In this document: positions 1 to 7,969 of the stretch, piece after piece
Layout: each line of letters opens with the position of its first letter
How positions within the stretch are numbered: the stretch's first letter is position 1
From: Holosporaceae bacterium
Lineage (GTDB): Bacteria > Pseudomonadota > Alphaproteobacteria > UBA3830
DNA: 64,000 nt
Reading direction: 5' to 3'
Assembly (NCBI GenBank): GCA_031269995.1
Contig: JAISYI010000022.1
Location: 1 to 64,000, forward strand
Program-made: the position numbers and the translations under genes
The notes under the pieces: generated by a model
What the model was told of the DNA's origin: nothing
Databases searched by the model: none
Seen by the model: only the letters and a program-made list of their open reading frames with translations

Positions 1-219
1 CATTTCTGTTATATCTAGCTTCATGGCTATACTTCCATCTACAAAAACTCTGAAAGTTTAGCCTTTCTGAAAACTTTAATACATAACTTTAGCTAAAATC
101 TAATCCATTATTCGCGTACGTTGAGAAATAGTAAAAACCAGGTGACTCTGCGGTGTGACAATTCCTCATTTTTCCCCAGGAAAAAATTTCTAATTGCCTC
201 TTGGTAATTATTCATCCTT
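1..219. other. Left-edge sequence downstream of ftsY
   Basis: No complete gene is seen. On the minus strand an ATG at 24-22 opens a frame that runs off the window edge (MKLDITEM), preceded by a weak purine stretch, so a neighbouring minus-strand gene may begin here. A 7-bp inverted repeat (169-175 with 179-185, TTTTTCC/GGAAAAA) lies 35 bases past the ftsY stop and could be a weak terminator. Neither can be confirmed from this window. Confidence 0.25.
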
Positions 220-1149
220 TCATGCGTCATATCGCTGGTTTGCACTCTCCAATCCAAAAATAGCATCAGCATAGGTTTTTGCATCAAAAGGTTTTAAATC
301 GTCGAGACCTTCGCCAATCCCTATGGCAAAGACTGGCACACAATATTTACGCACAAGTGGAATGATTGCCCCCCCCTTGGCTGTTCCGTCAAGTTTAGTA
401 ACAATTATGCCATCGATGCCTATGCGATTCAGGAAAACATCAACCTGATTATGTACCGCCTGCCCAGTAAATCCGTCCAACACCAAAATAGTCCTATGTG
501 GAGCGGATGGATTCAGTTTTTTGATTACCCTTTTCATCTTTTCTAATTCGTCTAGCAGATCTCCGCGATTCTGCATACGTCCCGCAGTGTCGATTAAAAC
601 TGCATCGTGTCCCTCCGCAAGCGCTAGTTTCAGAGCGTCGTACACTAGCCCAGCGACGTCTGCCTTTTCTCTGCCAAAATGAACGTCTACCGAAATTTTC
701 TTTGCCCAATATTTGAGTTGATCAGTGGCTGCCGCTCGAAACGTATCAGCGGCTACTAGCAGAGGTCGACGCCCGGAATGCGTCAGAACATAGGCTATTT
801 TGGCGACCGTAGTGGTCTTGCCATTTCCGTTAACTCCTATGATTAGCATGATCTCTGGATTATGCGCTGGGTTCTTTTGGAAAAAGTCCCCCTCATATGG
901 TTTCAACATAGAACAGACTTCATTAGCTAAAAATCGTTGCACCTCTAATTCGGAGGTTCCCTTCAGAAATTTCCTGCTTGCGACTTTACTAGCCAGTTCA
1001 ACCGAGGTCTCGATCCCAACGTCAGCCATAATCAGCGCTTCCTCGATTTCCTGAACAACGTTTTCATCTATTTTCTTTTTACCAATAGAAAATGAAACTT
1101 TTTCAGAAGTCTTGCGAAATACGCTTTTGATTTTTTCAAAAAATGCCAT
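220..1149 (-). CDS. ftsY: Signal recognition particle receptor FtsY
   Basis: SRP-receptor GTPase that docks SRP-ribosome complexes at the inner membrane and delivers nascent membrane proteins to SecYEG. About 309 residues: a short basic N-terminus followed directly by the NG core, without the long acidic A domain of the enterobacterial protein. Visible GTPase motifs are G1 (GVNGNGKTTTVAK, near residue 105), DTFRAAA, DTAGR and TKLDG. The ATG at 1149 is chosen because GGAGG lies five bases upstream; a longer frame starting at 1167 lacks such a site. It overlaps the 3' end of mtaB by 14 bases, so the two are cotranscribed and probably translationally coupled. mtaB-ftsY adjacency is common in alphaproteobacteria. 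Confidence 0.97.
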   Translation of the reverse strand: MAFFEKIKSVFRKTSEKVSFSIGKKKIDENVVQEIEEALIMADVGIETSVELASKVASRKFLKGTSELEVQRFLANEVCSMLKPYEGDFFQKNPAHNPEIMLIIGVNGNGKTTTVAKIAYVLTHSGRRPLLVAADTFRAAATDQLKYWAKKISVDVHFGREKADVAGLVYDALKLALAEGHDAVLIDTAGRMQNRGDLLDELEKMKRVIKKLNPSAPHRTILVLDGFTGQAVHNQVDVFLNRIGIDGIIVTKLDGTAKGGAIIPLVRKYCVPVFAIGIGEGLDDLKPFDAKTYADAIFGLESANQRYDA

Positions 1150-2389
1150 CACGCCTCCTCTCTGCAATGGGACGCCCGATTATAACCCTTCCGTCGGTGC
1201 GATCGCAGCGGAATAAATATTCGTGGCCAGCAACCATAACGCTGGATGACCAAACTGGTAGAAATGAGTTGGTTTTTCCGTTAGCCTGGTCTTCGGCAAG
1301 GATAATGATATCCTTTCCTATCTGTTCCATTAGCTTCTTCCCTAAAACTTCGCTAGACAGTGCTTGCATCTCCTTCACCCGACACCGTACAGTTTGTTTT
1401 TCAACCATCGGCATGGACGAAGCAGGAGTTCCAGGTCTCGGAGAAAATGGAAATATATGCAACCGCGATATCGTAGCCTCCGAAATCAGATACTTAGTAT
1501 GGTTGAACATATCGTCGGATTCCGTCGGAAATCCAACGATTATATCCGCGCCGAAAATAACTTCAGGACGAGCCCGGAGAATTCGCTCGTTTATTTCGAT
1601 GACCTGGCTTCGCGTATGCCGACGCCCCATACGCTTCAGAATCAAATTATCGCCGGATTGGAGGCTTTCATGGATGTGAGGTAGTAATCGCTCCTCAGAT
1701 TCAATGAGCTTCAGCAGATCGTCGTCCATATCTGCCGGATCCAACGAAGATAATCCGAGTCTCGTCAATTCTGGAACATTACGCAGAAGATAGCGTATCA
1801 AAAATGCAAGATTCTGACGTGGATCGCGATCGCGTCCGTAGGCCGATATGTTTACCCCAGTCAGTATAATGTCCCTATGCCCTCTGTCGAGGAGAAATCT
1901 AGCCTGATTTACAATGTCATCTTCAGATAAGCTAACGTTGTTGCCACGGGTCAGCCTAACAACACAGTAGGTGCATTTTTGGTCGCATCCGTTTTGAATT
2001 TGCAGGAATCCACGCACTTTTCTACATACGAAGGCAGATGCTGCTGTTGAAGCCCACAAAGAGGTCTCCTCCGTATATTTCACATATTCTGATTTTGATA
2101 GCTTGGTTTTATTGGAGACAATCCCAACAACTCCATCCATCTGCATATAGCGCTCCGGATGGAGTTCTGACGCGCATCCAGTGAGGACGATTTTCGCCTC
2201 AGGATTTTCTACATGAAGCCGACGAATGGTCTGACAAAGCTTTCTTTCTGCCTCTGCTGTAACTGCGCAGGTATTGATCAGTACCACATTGTTTAGGCCA
2301 AGCTCGCGAATAAAGTCGCCTATCCGCTCCGACTCGCAGGTATTTAGACGGCATCCAAAGTTTACGACGCGGCCAGGAAGCGCCGACAT
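1136..2389 (-). CDS. mtaB: tRNA t6A37 methylthiotransferase MtaB
   Basis: Radical-SAM methylthiotransferase that converts t6A37 to ms2t6A37 in tRNAs reading ANN codons. About 417 residues: an N-terminal UPF0004 domain with three cluster-binding cysteines (GCRLNTC, NTCAVT, GCASE), a radical-SAM core with CDQKCTYC, and a C-terminal TRAM-like segment. The ATG at 2389 overlaps the TAA of glyQS (TAATG), which implies coupling and makes it a better start than the in-frame GTG at 2395. MiaB is the paralogous alternative; the downstream ftsY and the short N-terminus favour MtaB. Confidence 0.92.
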   Translation of the reverse strand: MSALPGRVVNFGCRLNTCESERIGDFIRELGLNNVVLINTCAVTAEAERKLCQTIRRLHVENPEAKIVLTGCASELHPERYMQMDGVVGIVSNKTKLSKSEYVKYTEETSLWASTAASAFVCRKVRGFLQIQNGCDQKCTYCVVRLTRGNNVSLSEDDIVNQARFLLDRGHRDIILTGVNISAYGRDRDPRQNLAFLIRYLLRNVPELTRLGLSSLDPADMDDDLLKLIESEERLLPHIHESLQSGDNLILKRMGRRHTRSQVIEINERILRARPEVIFGADIIVGFPTESDDMFNHTKYLISEATISRLHIFPFSPRPGTPASSMPMVEKQTVRCRVKEMQALSSEVLGKKLMEQIGKDIIILAEDQANGKTNSFLPVWSSSVMVAGHEYLFRCDRTDGRVIIGRPIAERRRDGIF

Positions 2390-3909
2390 TACCACAACAG
2401 TCCACGCAGACGCTCGCTCAGATACGCCATTCCTATCCTCTCCTGTTTCATTGTATTCCGATCACGGATGGTAACATCCATGTTTTGTAGACTGTCGAAA
2501 TCTATCGTCACACAGTAGGGAGTACCGATTTCATCGTTTTTCGCGTATCTCTTGCCAATGCTCTGTTTGTCTTCATAGGTAACAATGTATTTTTTTCTCA
2601 ATTCGTGGAATATTTCCCTAGCTAGGCGCCCTATTCCTTCATGAAGTTGCAGCGGCAGCACTGCGACATTTACAGGAGCGATCTGCGGCCTAAAATTCAT
2701 GAAAAAACCACTCGGATGAGCTTCATCCTCAGTGTAGGCATTGCACAGCACAGCTAATACGGCTCTGGTTAACCCCGATGATGGTTCAATCACGTGTGGA
2801 ATAAACTTAGCGCCAATCGCCTGATCCGCATACTCCTGCCTTACCCCACTAACCCGTTGATGCTGAGCAAGGTCGTAGTCACACCTATGGGCGATTCCCT
2901 CTAATTCGCTAAACCCTTCTCCGGAAAACGGAAATTTGTATTCGATATCTCTTGTTCCGCCGCCGCCCCTTGCATAATGGGCAAGTTCTTCCTGTTCGTG
3001 CCTGCGGATGTTTATTCTGGATGCATCCAATCCAAGATTTTTCCACCAGCTAAGCCTCTGCTCGAGCCAAAACTCCTGCCATACCTCTGCCTCACCTTTA
3101 TGACAAAACCACTCAAGCTCCATTTGTTCGAATTCTCTAGATCTGAAAATGAAGTTACGAGGACTCACTTCGTTGCGAAAGGCTTTCCCTATCTGTGCAA
3201 TGCCAAACGGAATTTTTGCCTTCGTGCTATCTAGTACATTCTTAAAATTTACAAAAATTCCCTGCGCAGTCTCGGGACGCAGGTAGGCGACGCTCTTTTC
3301 GTCAACCACTGCTCCAACTCTAGTTTCAAACATAAGGTTGAAGGCCTTAGGAGCAGTCAAAGTTCCGACCTCCGTCGTATCAGGAGCAACGATGTTTTTG
3401 TAGAATGAGAGATCGATATCCATGAACAATACTCGGTGAAAATCCTCCACATTTTTTCGACAGAGTTTTTTTATCTTGCTGGAAACAACTTTTTCCTCTT
3501 CTTCCTCAAAAAATGCGAACGCTTTTTCCCCTGTAATCACCCCTATGTTACAACCATTATTCCAGATATTTTTCGAAACATATACGACAAGTTGATCAGC
3601 CCGGTAGCGAATCTTCGTCGCTTTGCAATCCACCATTGGATCGGAGAAACTACTGGTATGTCCAGAAGCCTCCCAGACAGACGGATGCTGGATGATCGAA
3701 CTGTCCAGCCCCAGAATACGCAATGGATTGCCTTTTTTGTCCAACGGTGGACACTCTACCATATCATGCCACCAGAGATTTCTGATATTATTCTTCAGTA
3801 CAACTCCCAACGGGCCATAGTCCCAGAACCCATTTATGCCGCCGTATATATCTGATGCTTGAAACACAAAGCCACGCCGCTTGCACAATGATACTATACT
3901 CCCCATCAT
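2389..3909 (-). CDS. glyQS: Glycyl-tRNA synthetase, single-chain alpha2 type
   Basis: Class II aminoacyl-tRNA synthetase charging tRNA-Gly, about 506 residues. The start (KRRGFVFQASDIYGG), motif 2 (FRNEVSPRNFIFRSREFEQME) and motif 3 (EPSSGLTRAVLAVL), plus a C-terminal anticodon-binding domain, identify the homodimeric form of archaea, eukaryotes and some bacteria. It is not the alpha2beta2 GlyQ/GlyS form usual in proteobacteria. The ATG at 3909 is preferred because GGGAG lies nine bases upstream; an in-frame TTG at 3939 is possible. First gene of a glyQS-mtaB-ftsY operon with a TAATG overlap into mtaB. The type suggests gene replacement by transfer, which is inference. Confidence 0.95.
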   Translation of the reverse strand: MMGSIVSLCKRRGFVFQASDIYGGINGFWDYGPLGVVLKNNIRNLWWHDMVECPPLDKKGNPLRILGLDSSIIQHPSVWEASGHTSSFSDPMVDCKATKIRYRADQLVVYVSKNIWNNGCNIGVITGEKAFAFFEEEEEKVVSSKIKKLCRKNVEDFHRVLFMDIDLSFYKNIVAPDTTEVGTLTAPKAFNLMFETRVGAVVDEKSVAYLRPETAQGIFVNFKNVLDSTKAKIPFGIAQIGKAFRNEVSPRNFIFRSREFEQMELEWFCHKGEAEVWQEFWLEQRLSWWKNLGLDASRINIRRHEQEELAHYARGGGGTRDIEYKFPFSGEGFSELEGIAHRCDYDLAQHQRVSGVRQEYADQAIGAKFIPHVIEPSSGLTRAVLAVLCNAYTEDEAHPSGFFMNFRPQIAPVNVAVLPLQLHEGIGRLAREIFHELRKKYIVTYEDKQSIGKRYAKNDEIGTPYCVTIDFDSLQNMDVTIRDRNTMKQERIGMAYLSERLRGLLW

Positions 3910-4074
3910 GTCCCAACTCTCCCTTTTGCGTGGTAGCAATTAGCGTATAATACTGACAAAAACATGGTATGCAAGTTTTTTGGAATGACTATAATAAAGA
4001 ATCCTATCTGTCGTTCATGTTATTACGATCATTGCAAATAATGAACGTTGCAGTAATTCGGTTACCCATCTCAT

Positions 4075-4569
4075 TTATTCCAATAAGCGGTTAGAACTAT
4101 TCAGAAAATCAATTGCCCCCTGAAGAATGTAAACAGCAGCATTTCTATCTATAATTTTTTTGCGTTTTCGGCGTGACAAGTCTGCCTCTATCATCAATTT
4201 ATCAATGACTTTTGTGGAAAATCTTTCGTCCCATTGCGCAAAACAGACTTTGAGATAAGCCGATAAATAGCCAATAAATTCAAGAACTTTTTTACATTGT
4301 TCGCCCGGAATTCCGTTCATCTGAAGTGGCCATCCAAAGATCACGCTCCCCACATTATGATACCGTATACTTTCGAGAAGATGAGCGATATCCATGGACA
4401 TTTCCTTTCTAATAACTGTGGTTAGACCGCTCGCAATTCTGATTCTTCTATCCGAGACTGCAACTCCAATTGTCCTATCACCCACGTCCAATCCAATAAT
4501 CACCGATTCTGAGGCAATTAGATCAACAATCTTTATCTCTGATATTTTTTTTATAAAAAAATCTGTCAT
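4075..4569 (-). CDS. ruvX: Putative pre-16S rRNA nuclease / Holliday-junction resolvase-like RuvX (YqgF)
   Basis: RNase H-fold nuclease of the YqgF family, implicated in maturing the 16S rRNA 5' end and named for its RuvC-like fold. 164 residues, slightly longer than the usual 140-150 because of a roughly 20-residue N-terminal extension before the IIGLDVGDRTIGVAVSD strand. The catalytic Asp of GLDVG, the IFGWPLQMNG segment (normally VGLPLNMDG), the WDERFST motif and the C-terminal IIDRNAAVYILQ with its Asp (normally DxxAAxxIL) are all recognisable. Divergent from the small plus-strand gene at 4635. No operon partner on its own strand. Confidence 0.9.
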   Translation of the reverse strand: MTDFFIKKISEIKIVDLIASESVIIGLDVGDRTIGVAVSDRRIRIASGLTTVIRKEMSMDIAHLLESIRYHNVGSVIFGWPLQMNGIPGEQCKKVLEFIGYLSAYLKVCFAQWDERFSTKVIDKLMIEADLSRRKRKKIIDRNAAVYILQGAIDFLNSSNRLLE

Positions 4570-4634
4570 TTTAACGTTCTTTAAAACGGATCAGTATAAC
4601 ATCGTAGTATTTGATTCGGAATGGAGTACAAAAC

Positions 4635-4832
4635 ATGCTATCGAAACAGTCGTTGGACATCCTGCTTGATTTGGTCGAAATAAAACTGAGCTCCATAATG
4701 ATATTAGATAAAGACGATATTCGAGAAGTCAATAGATTAAGAAATTGCAAAAATGAGCTGCTCTGTTCTAGAAAAGCTGTCTATATCAAAAGAGCACAGA
4801 ATGAAGGAGGAGACGTAGCTGCGGCGCTTTAA
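4635..4832 (+). CDS. Small conserved alphaproteobacterial-type protein, unknown function
   Basis: A 65-residue, mostly helical, charged protein beginning MLSKQSLDILLDLVEIKL. No enzyme motif, signal peptide or membrane segment is visible. Similar short LSxxTLxxLLDLVEIKL proteins sit near rpmE in other alphaproteobacteria, to my recollection; this is not checked. The ATG at 4635 has GGAG eight bases upstream, whereas the frame extends to a TTG at 4611. rpmE and a D,D-carboxypeptidase follow about 100 bases later on the same strand. The function is unknown. Confidence 0.7.
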   Translation: MLSKQSLDILLDLVEIKLSSIMILDKDDIREVNRLRNCKNELLCSRKAVYIKRAQNEGGDVAAAL

Positions 4833-4857
4833 TACTGTGCAGCGTATTGATTTGGCA

Positions 4858-4870
4858 GTTCACTGTGAAC
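4858..4870. promoter_or_regulatory. 13-base perfect palindrome upstream of rpmE
   Basis: GTTCACTGTGAAC is a perfect inverted repeat with a one-base centre, eight bases upstream of the proposed rpmE -35 box. It has the size of an operator half-site pair and no T-tract, so a protein-binding site is at least as likely as a terminator. No regulator can be named. Confidence 0.35.
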
Positions 4871-4877
4871 GAACAGA

Positions 4878-4906
4878 TTGCGGTTTTTTGAGAGATTCTG
4901 TAATAT
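4878..4906 (+). promoter_or_regulatory. Possible sigma-70 promoter of rpmE
   Basis: TTGCGG (4878-4883), a 17-base spacer, then TAATAT (4901-4906) fit a vegetative promoter. The start point would fall near 4914, some 20 bases before rpmE. The -35 box is a weak match. Confidence 0.35.
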
Positions 4907-4936
4907 AGAGCACGGTTTGATGCACAGAGGGCAGCT

Positions 4937-5164
4937 ATGAAAAAAGAGATACATCCGGATTATCATGAGGTATCTGTTGTCATGACGGATGGTTTTACAT
5001 TTAAGACTCGTTCCACCTGGGGTAAAGAAGGAGATACGCTGAAGCTGGACATAGATTCAAAATCTCATCCGGCGTGGACAGGAGTTCGTCAACTGGTCGA
5101 TACAGGTGGTCAACTAGCAAAGTTTAGAAATCGCTATAAGGCATTCGGTCTCAAAACTTCCTGA
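4937..5164 (+). CDS. rpmE: 50S ribosomal protein L31
   Basis: 75-residue L31 that contributes to the intersubunit bridge B1b region. It begins [12 protein letters not shown] and contains the family segment FKTRSTWG followed by SHPAWTG. None of the cysteines of zinc-ribbon (C+) L31 is present, so this is a zinc-free form. The stop overlaps the next start (TGATG at 5161-5166), coupling it to the downstream carboxypeptidase gene. Confidence 0.95.
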   Translation: MKKEIHPDYHEVSVVMTDGFTFKTRSTWGKEGDTLKLDIDSKSHPAWTGVRQLVDTGGQLAKFRNRYKAFGLKTS

Positions 5165-6117
5165 TGTCACGGCGTCGTTTTATTTGCGCAGCATTTGCTT
5201 TACTTGTTTTTTTCCAAATAAGTGGCATGGAATGTTTTGCGTTCTCTCCGGTGACAGGAGTTATCGTAATTGACGCAAAGAGTGGCGATACAATTTATGC
5301 GCACAATGCTGATCAAAAGACGCAGCCTGCATCTCTTACAAAAATGATGACTTTATCGCTCATATTTCGAGCGCTGCGGAGCGGGAAGATATCACAAAAT
5401 ACGAAAATTCTTATCTCTCAGCACGCAGCAGCCCAGTGTCCGAGCAAACTTGGATTGAAGAGTGGAGATCAGATCCGCGTGAAGGATGCGATCCTATCGC
5501 TGATAGTAAAATCAGCTAACGATATCGCAGTGGCACTGGCGGAACATGTAGGAAAAACAGAAGCCGCGTTTGTTGCAATGATGAATCAGGAAGCCAAGAG
5601 GCTTGGGATGACATCGACAGTATTTTTCAATTCATCCGGCTGGCCGGATGCAAGACAAATGACGACTGCACGGGATATGGCAATCCTGGCAAGGTCGCTG
5701 CAACGCGATTATTCAGTCTATTATCATTTATTTGCTACAAAGCGATTCTATTGGCGACACAGGTGTATACTTGGACACCACGCATTACTAGGAAGTCATG
5801 AGAATATGGTGATAGATGGAATAAAGACCGGATATGTGTATGCATCTGGGTTTCATCTGGTAGCATCAGCGGTGAAGGGGAAAAATCGGGTGATTTCAAT
5901 AGTTTTGGGAGGAAGAACTAGTAAAGATCGTGATTCCTTGTCCATGTTACTACTGAAAAAAAGTTTCCCTAGGCTACTTAGAAAACAGCTACTTGCTAAA
6001 GAGAATCGTTTCAAATATCAGCAAGTCTCGCCAAAGGGACAGACAGAGCAACCAAGAGGGATCTCTAATAAAATTAAAATTCAAGAGCAAATTAAAAGTG
6101 AAGTATCCACCAAGTGA
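5164..6117 (+). CDS. D-alanyl-D-alanine carboxypeptidase (PBP5/6 family, S11)
   Basis: Periplasmic penicillin-binding peptidase that removes the terminal D-Ala from peptidoglycan stem peptides. 317 residues: signal peptide about 1-27, then the SxxK motif (SLTK, S57-K60), SAN near residue 118 and KTG in GIKTGYVY near residue 220. At about 315 residues it is shorter than E. coli PBP5 and appears to lack the C-terminal beta domain and amphipathic anchor, ending instead in a basic, Lys/Gln-rich tail. It starts inside the rpmE stop (TGATG). Its presence implies that the organism keeps at least a partial peptidoglycan pathway. Confidence 0.92.
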   Translation: MSRRRFICAAFALLVFFQISGMECFAFSPVTGVIVIDAKSGDTIYAHNADQKTQPASLTKMMTLSLIFRALRSGKISQNTKILISQHAAAQCPSKLGLKSGDQIRVKDAILSLIVKSANDIAVALAEHVGKTEAAFVAMMNQEAKRLGMTSTVFFNSSGWPDARQMTTARDMAILARSLQRDYSVYYHLFATKRFYWRHRCILGHHALLGSHENMVIDGIKTGYVYASGFHLVASAVKGKNRVISIVLGGRTSKDRDSLSMLLLKKSFPRLLRKQLLAKENRFKYQQVSPKGQTEQPRGISNKIKIQEQIKSEVSTK

Positions 6118-6144
6118 AAAGTAACAGCAGTAGAATAATGCTCC

Positions 6145-7428
6145 CTATGAGCAGACATGGACAGCGTTCCCGCCGCTCTCTTTAGCCACATACATAAATT
6201 TGTCCGCGATGGAAATTGCCTCCTGTAGAGATATTTTCCCCCCTGGATCGACACAACAAACCCCAATACTCATCGTACAACGAGCGTCATAGTATAAGGA
6301 TTCCCCTATTTTTTTCTGAATTCTATTGGCAATGTTTTTGGCGACATGCTTTGTTACGTTACCCATCAGCACGATAAATTCGTCTCCCCCATACCTTGCA
6401 ACCATATCCAATGATCGCGTATGTCTTTTTATCATGCCAGCAACGTATCTGAGCATGGAATCAGCAAAAGAATGCCCGAACCTATCGTTTATCGTTTTGA
6501 ATTTATCCACATCCAGCAAGATAACAGCAAAACCTTCTGCCTTACATTCCATATTCTTTAAATAATCGTCGAAAAAAGAACGATTATATACCTCTGTCGT
6601 GGAATCTACCGTAGATAGATGTAAACTTTTCTTTAGTTTTTTGCAAAAAGCCTCCTGAAGTTTTTTATACTTTATCAGGGAATTTAGTCGACATCCGATC
6701 ACAAATGGATTGTCGTTTACGTCAATGATATCTGTGAACCCGACGGCTTGTTCTCGAGCTAGGTCAATTTTTTCCTGGCAGAATTGGTCAAATGTAAAGA
6801 CTATGGGTTTATGATGATTGATTTTTCTCAGGCGCAGATTTGCACAACACTCGTGCGCCTGGGTATGACTCATGTTTATTATAAAAATGTCCGCATCGCT
6901 TATATTATCTATTACAGGCCATGACATCAGCATGGTTACCTCAGTATTTTCCAATATACTTTTGGGAAGAAAGTTAATATTATTGTAAAAAATTGTGACG
7001 ATCTTTTGAGCATTATGTTTCTCCAGAAACATATTACTAAGCAAACTATCATCGAACAGATTTTTTAACCGTACCAGGGTTTCGATCCTTCCAGCCAGAC
7101 TTAGGCTATCCATGCCAATGTGAAGAACATCGTCTAATACTATTGGAGGAATCTGTTGATTCGGAGACTCTGCTAGTCCGATTATCGGTATAACCCCGCA
7201 TAGCTGTCTCAGCAATGCAAAAAAATCCAACAGCAATTTAGGGGATCCTTCAGAGACACGTTCAGGAATCGAGAGAAGAACTGCATCGATAAATTGCGTA
7301 CCAACGATCCTTAGGGCATTCTCTACGGATCGCGCAAATAATAATGAATAGTACAGATCCTGAAGTTTTGAGACAACAGGAGCGATATCCAGCTTATCAT
7401 CGTTAACTACCAATACTCTAGCAACCAT
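6145..7428 (-). CDS. pleD: PleD-like diguanylate cyclase with two degenerate receiver domains
   Basis: Response-regulator diguanylate cyclase that makes c-di-GMP. About 427 residues in Caulobacter PleD order: receiver 1 (about 1-120), receiver-like 2 (about 140-265) and GGDEF (about 270-427). The output looks functional: LLDVDKFKTINDRFGH, GGDEF at 347-351, and an inhibitory RxxD site at 338-341. Receiver 1 has Ser at 53, where Caulobacter PleD has the phosphorylated Asp53, and lacks the KP lysine motif. The ATG at 7428 is used; it overlaps the divK stop by 11 bases, so the pair forms an operon. Convergent with the carboxypeptidase gene at 5164. Confidence 0.93.
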   Translation of the reverse strand: MVARVLVVNDDKLDIAPVVSKLQDLYYSLLFARSVENALRIVGTQFIDAVLLSIPERVSEGSPKLLLDFFALLRQLCGVIPIIGLAESPNQQIPPIVLDDVLHIGMDSLSLAGRIETLVRLKNLFDDSLLSNMFLEKHNAQKIVTIFYNNINFLPKSILENTEVTMLMSWPVIDNISDADIFIINMSHTQAHECCANLRLRKINHHKPIVFTFDQFCQEKIDLAREQAVGFTDIIDVNDNPFVIGCRLNSLIKYKKLQEAFCKKLKKSLHLSTVDSTTEVYNRSFFDDYLKNMECKAEGFAVILLDVDKFKTINDRFGHSFADSMLRYVAGMIKRHTRSLDMVARYGGDEFIVLMGNVTKHVAKNIANRIQKKIGESLYYDARCTMSIGVCCVDPGGKISLQEAISIADKFMYVAKESGGNAVHVCS

Positions 7429-7819
7429 ATGCCCTACTCTCCACACACGTAAGTACGGATTCCACGAATCTATCAAGAGAAACAGGCTTTGTTAAGAATA
7501 CGTCAAGCATTTCTGAAAGTTTTTCTTTATATTTGAGGTTGTATGCAGATAATCCTATGATAGGTATCAAACCAGAGACCCCTTCAAATTTCATTTTGAA
7601 AAGAAGTTTTTTTAGGAAAGTTTCCTCTGCAACCTCTGTATTTATTACCACCAAGTCTTGTTCTGTTTCTTTAACTTTCATCAATCCATCCATTGCGGAT
7701 CTTGCCAGATAAACGTCGAAGCCATGGGCAGACAGAACATCCTCGTATAACTTGCAGTGCAACGGATCTTTTTCAATTAGCACCGCTGATTTTTTAAACA
7801 GGTTGGCCTGCATTTCCAC
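7418..7819 (-). CDS. divK: DivK-like single-domain receiver lacking the phospho-acceptor Asp
   Basis: 133-residue receiver-only protein immediately upstream of pleD, the same arrangement as the Caulobacter cell-cycle operon. The CheY-like fold is clear (AVLIEKDPLH, LSAHGFDVYLA, IPIIGLSAYN, FLTKPVS). An ungapped comparison with remembered Caulobacter DivK places Asn60 at the phospho-acceptor Asp53 and Lys17 at Asp10 of the acidic pocket. The conserved Lys of TKPVS remains. It therefore probably cannot be phosphorylated in the normal way and may act as a constitutive protein-protein switch. The assignment as divK rests on fold and context rather than on conserved catalytic residues. Confidence 0.8.
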   Translation of the reverse strand: MEMQANLFKKSAVLIEKDPLHCKLYEDVLSAHGFDVYLARSAMDGLMKVKETEQDLVVINTEVAEETFLKKLLFKMKFEGVSGLIPIIGLSAYNLKYKEKLSEMLDVFLTKPVSLDRFVESVLTCVESRAYGC

Positions 7820-7969
7820 TTCTCAAACCTTAATAAATAATGAATTTAAGAATAAATAGTTAATAAAAAGTTACTAATTCGTCAGAAAAGTATGTAAATC
7901 CGGCCGGCAATCCCTAAAAGCTTACGATTGTTGCTGAAACCGCAACGATAAAGAGGAAATAATCGAAGA

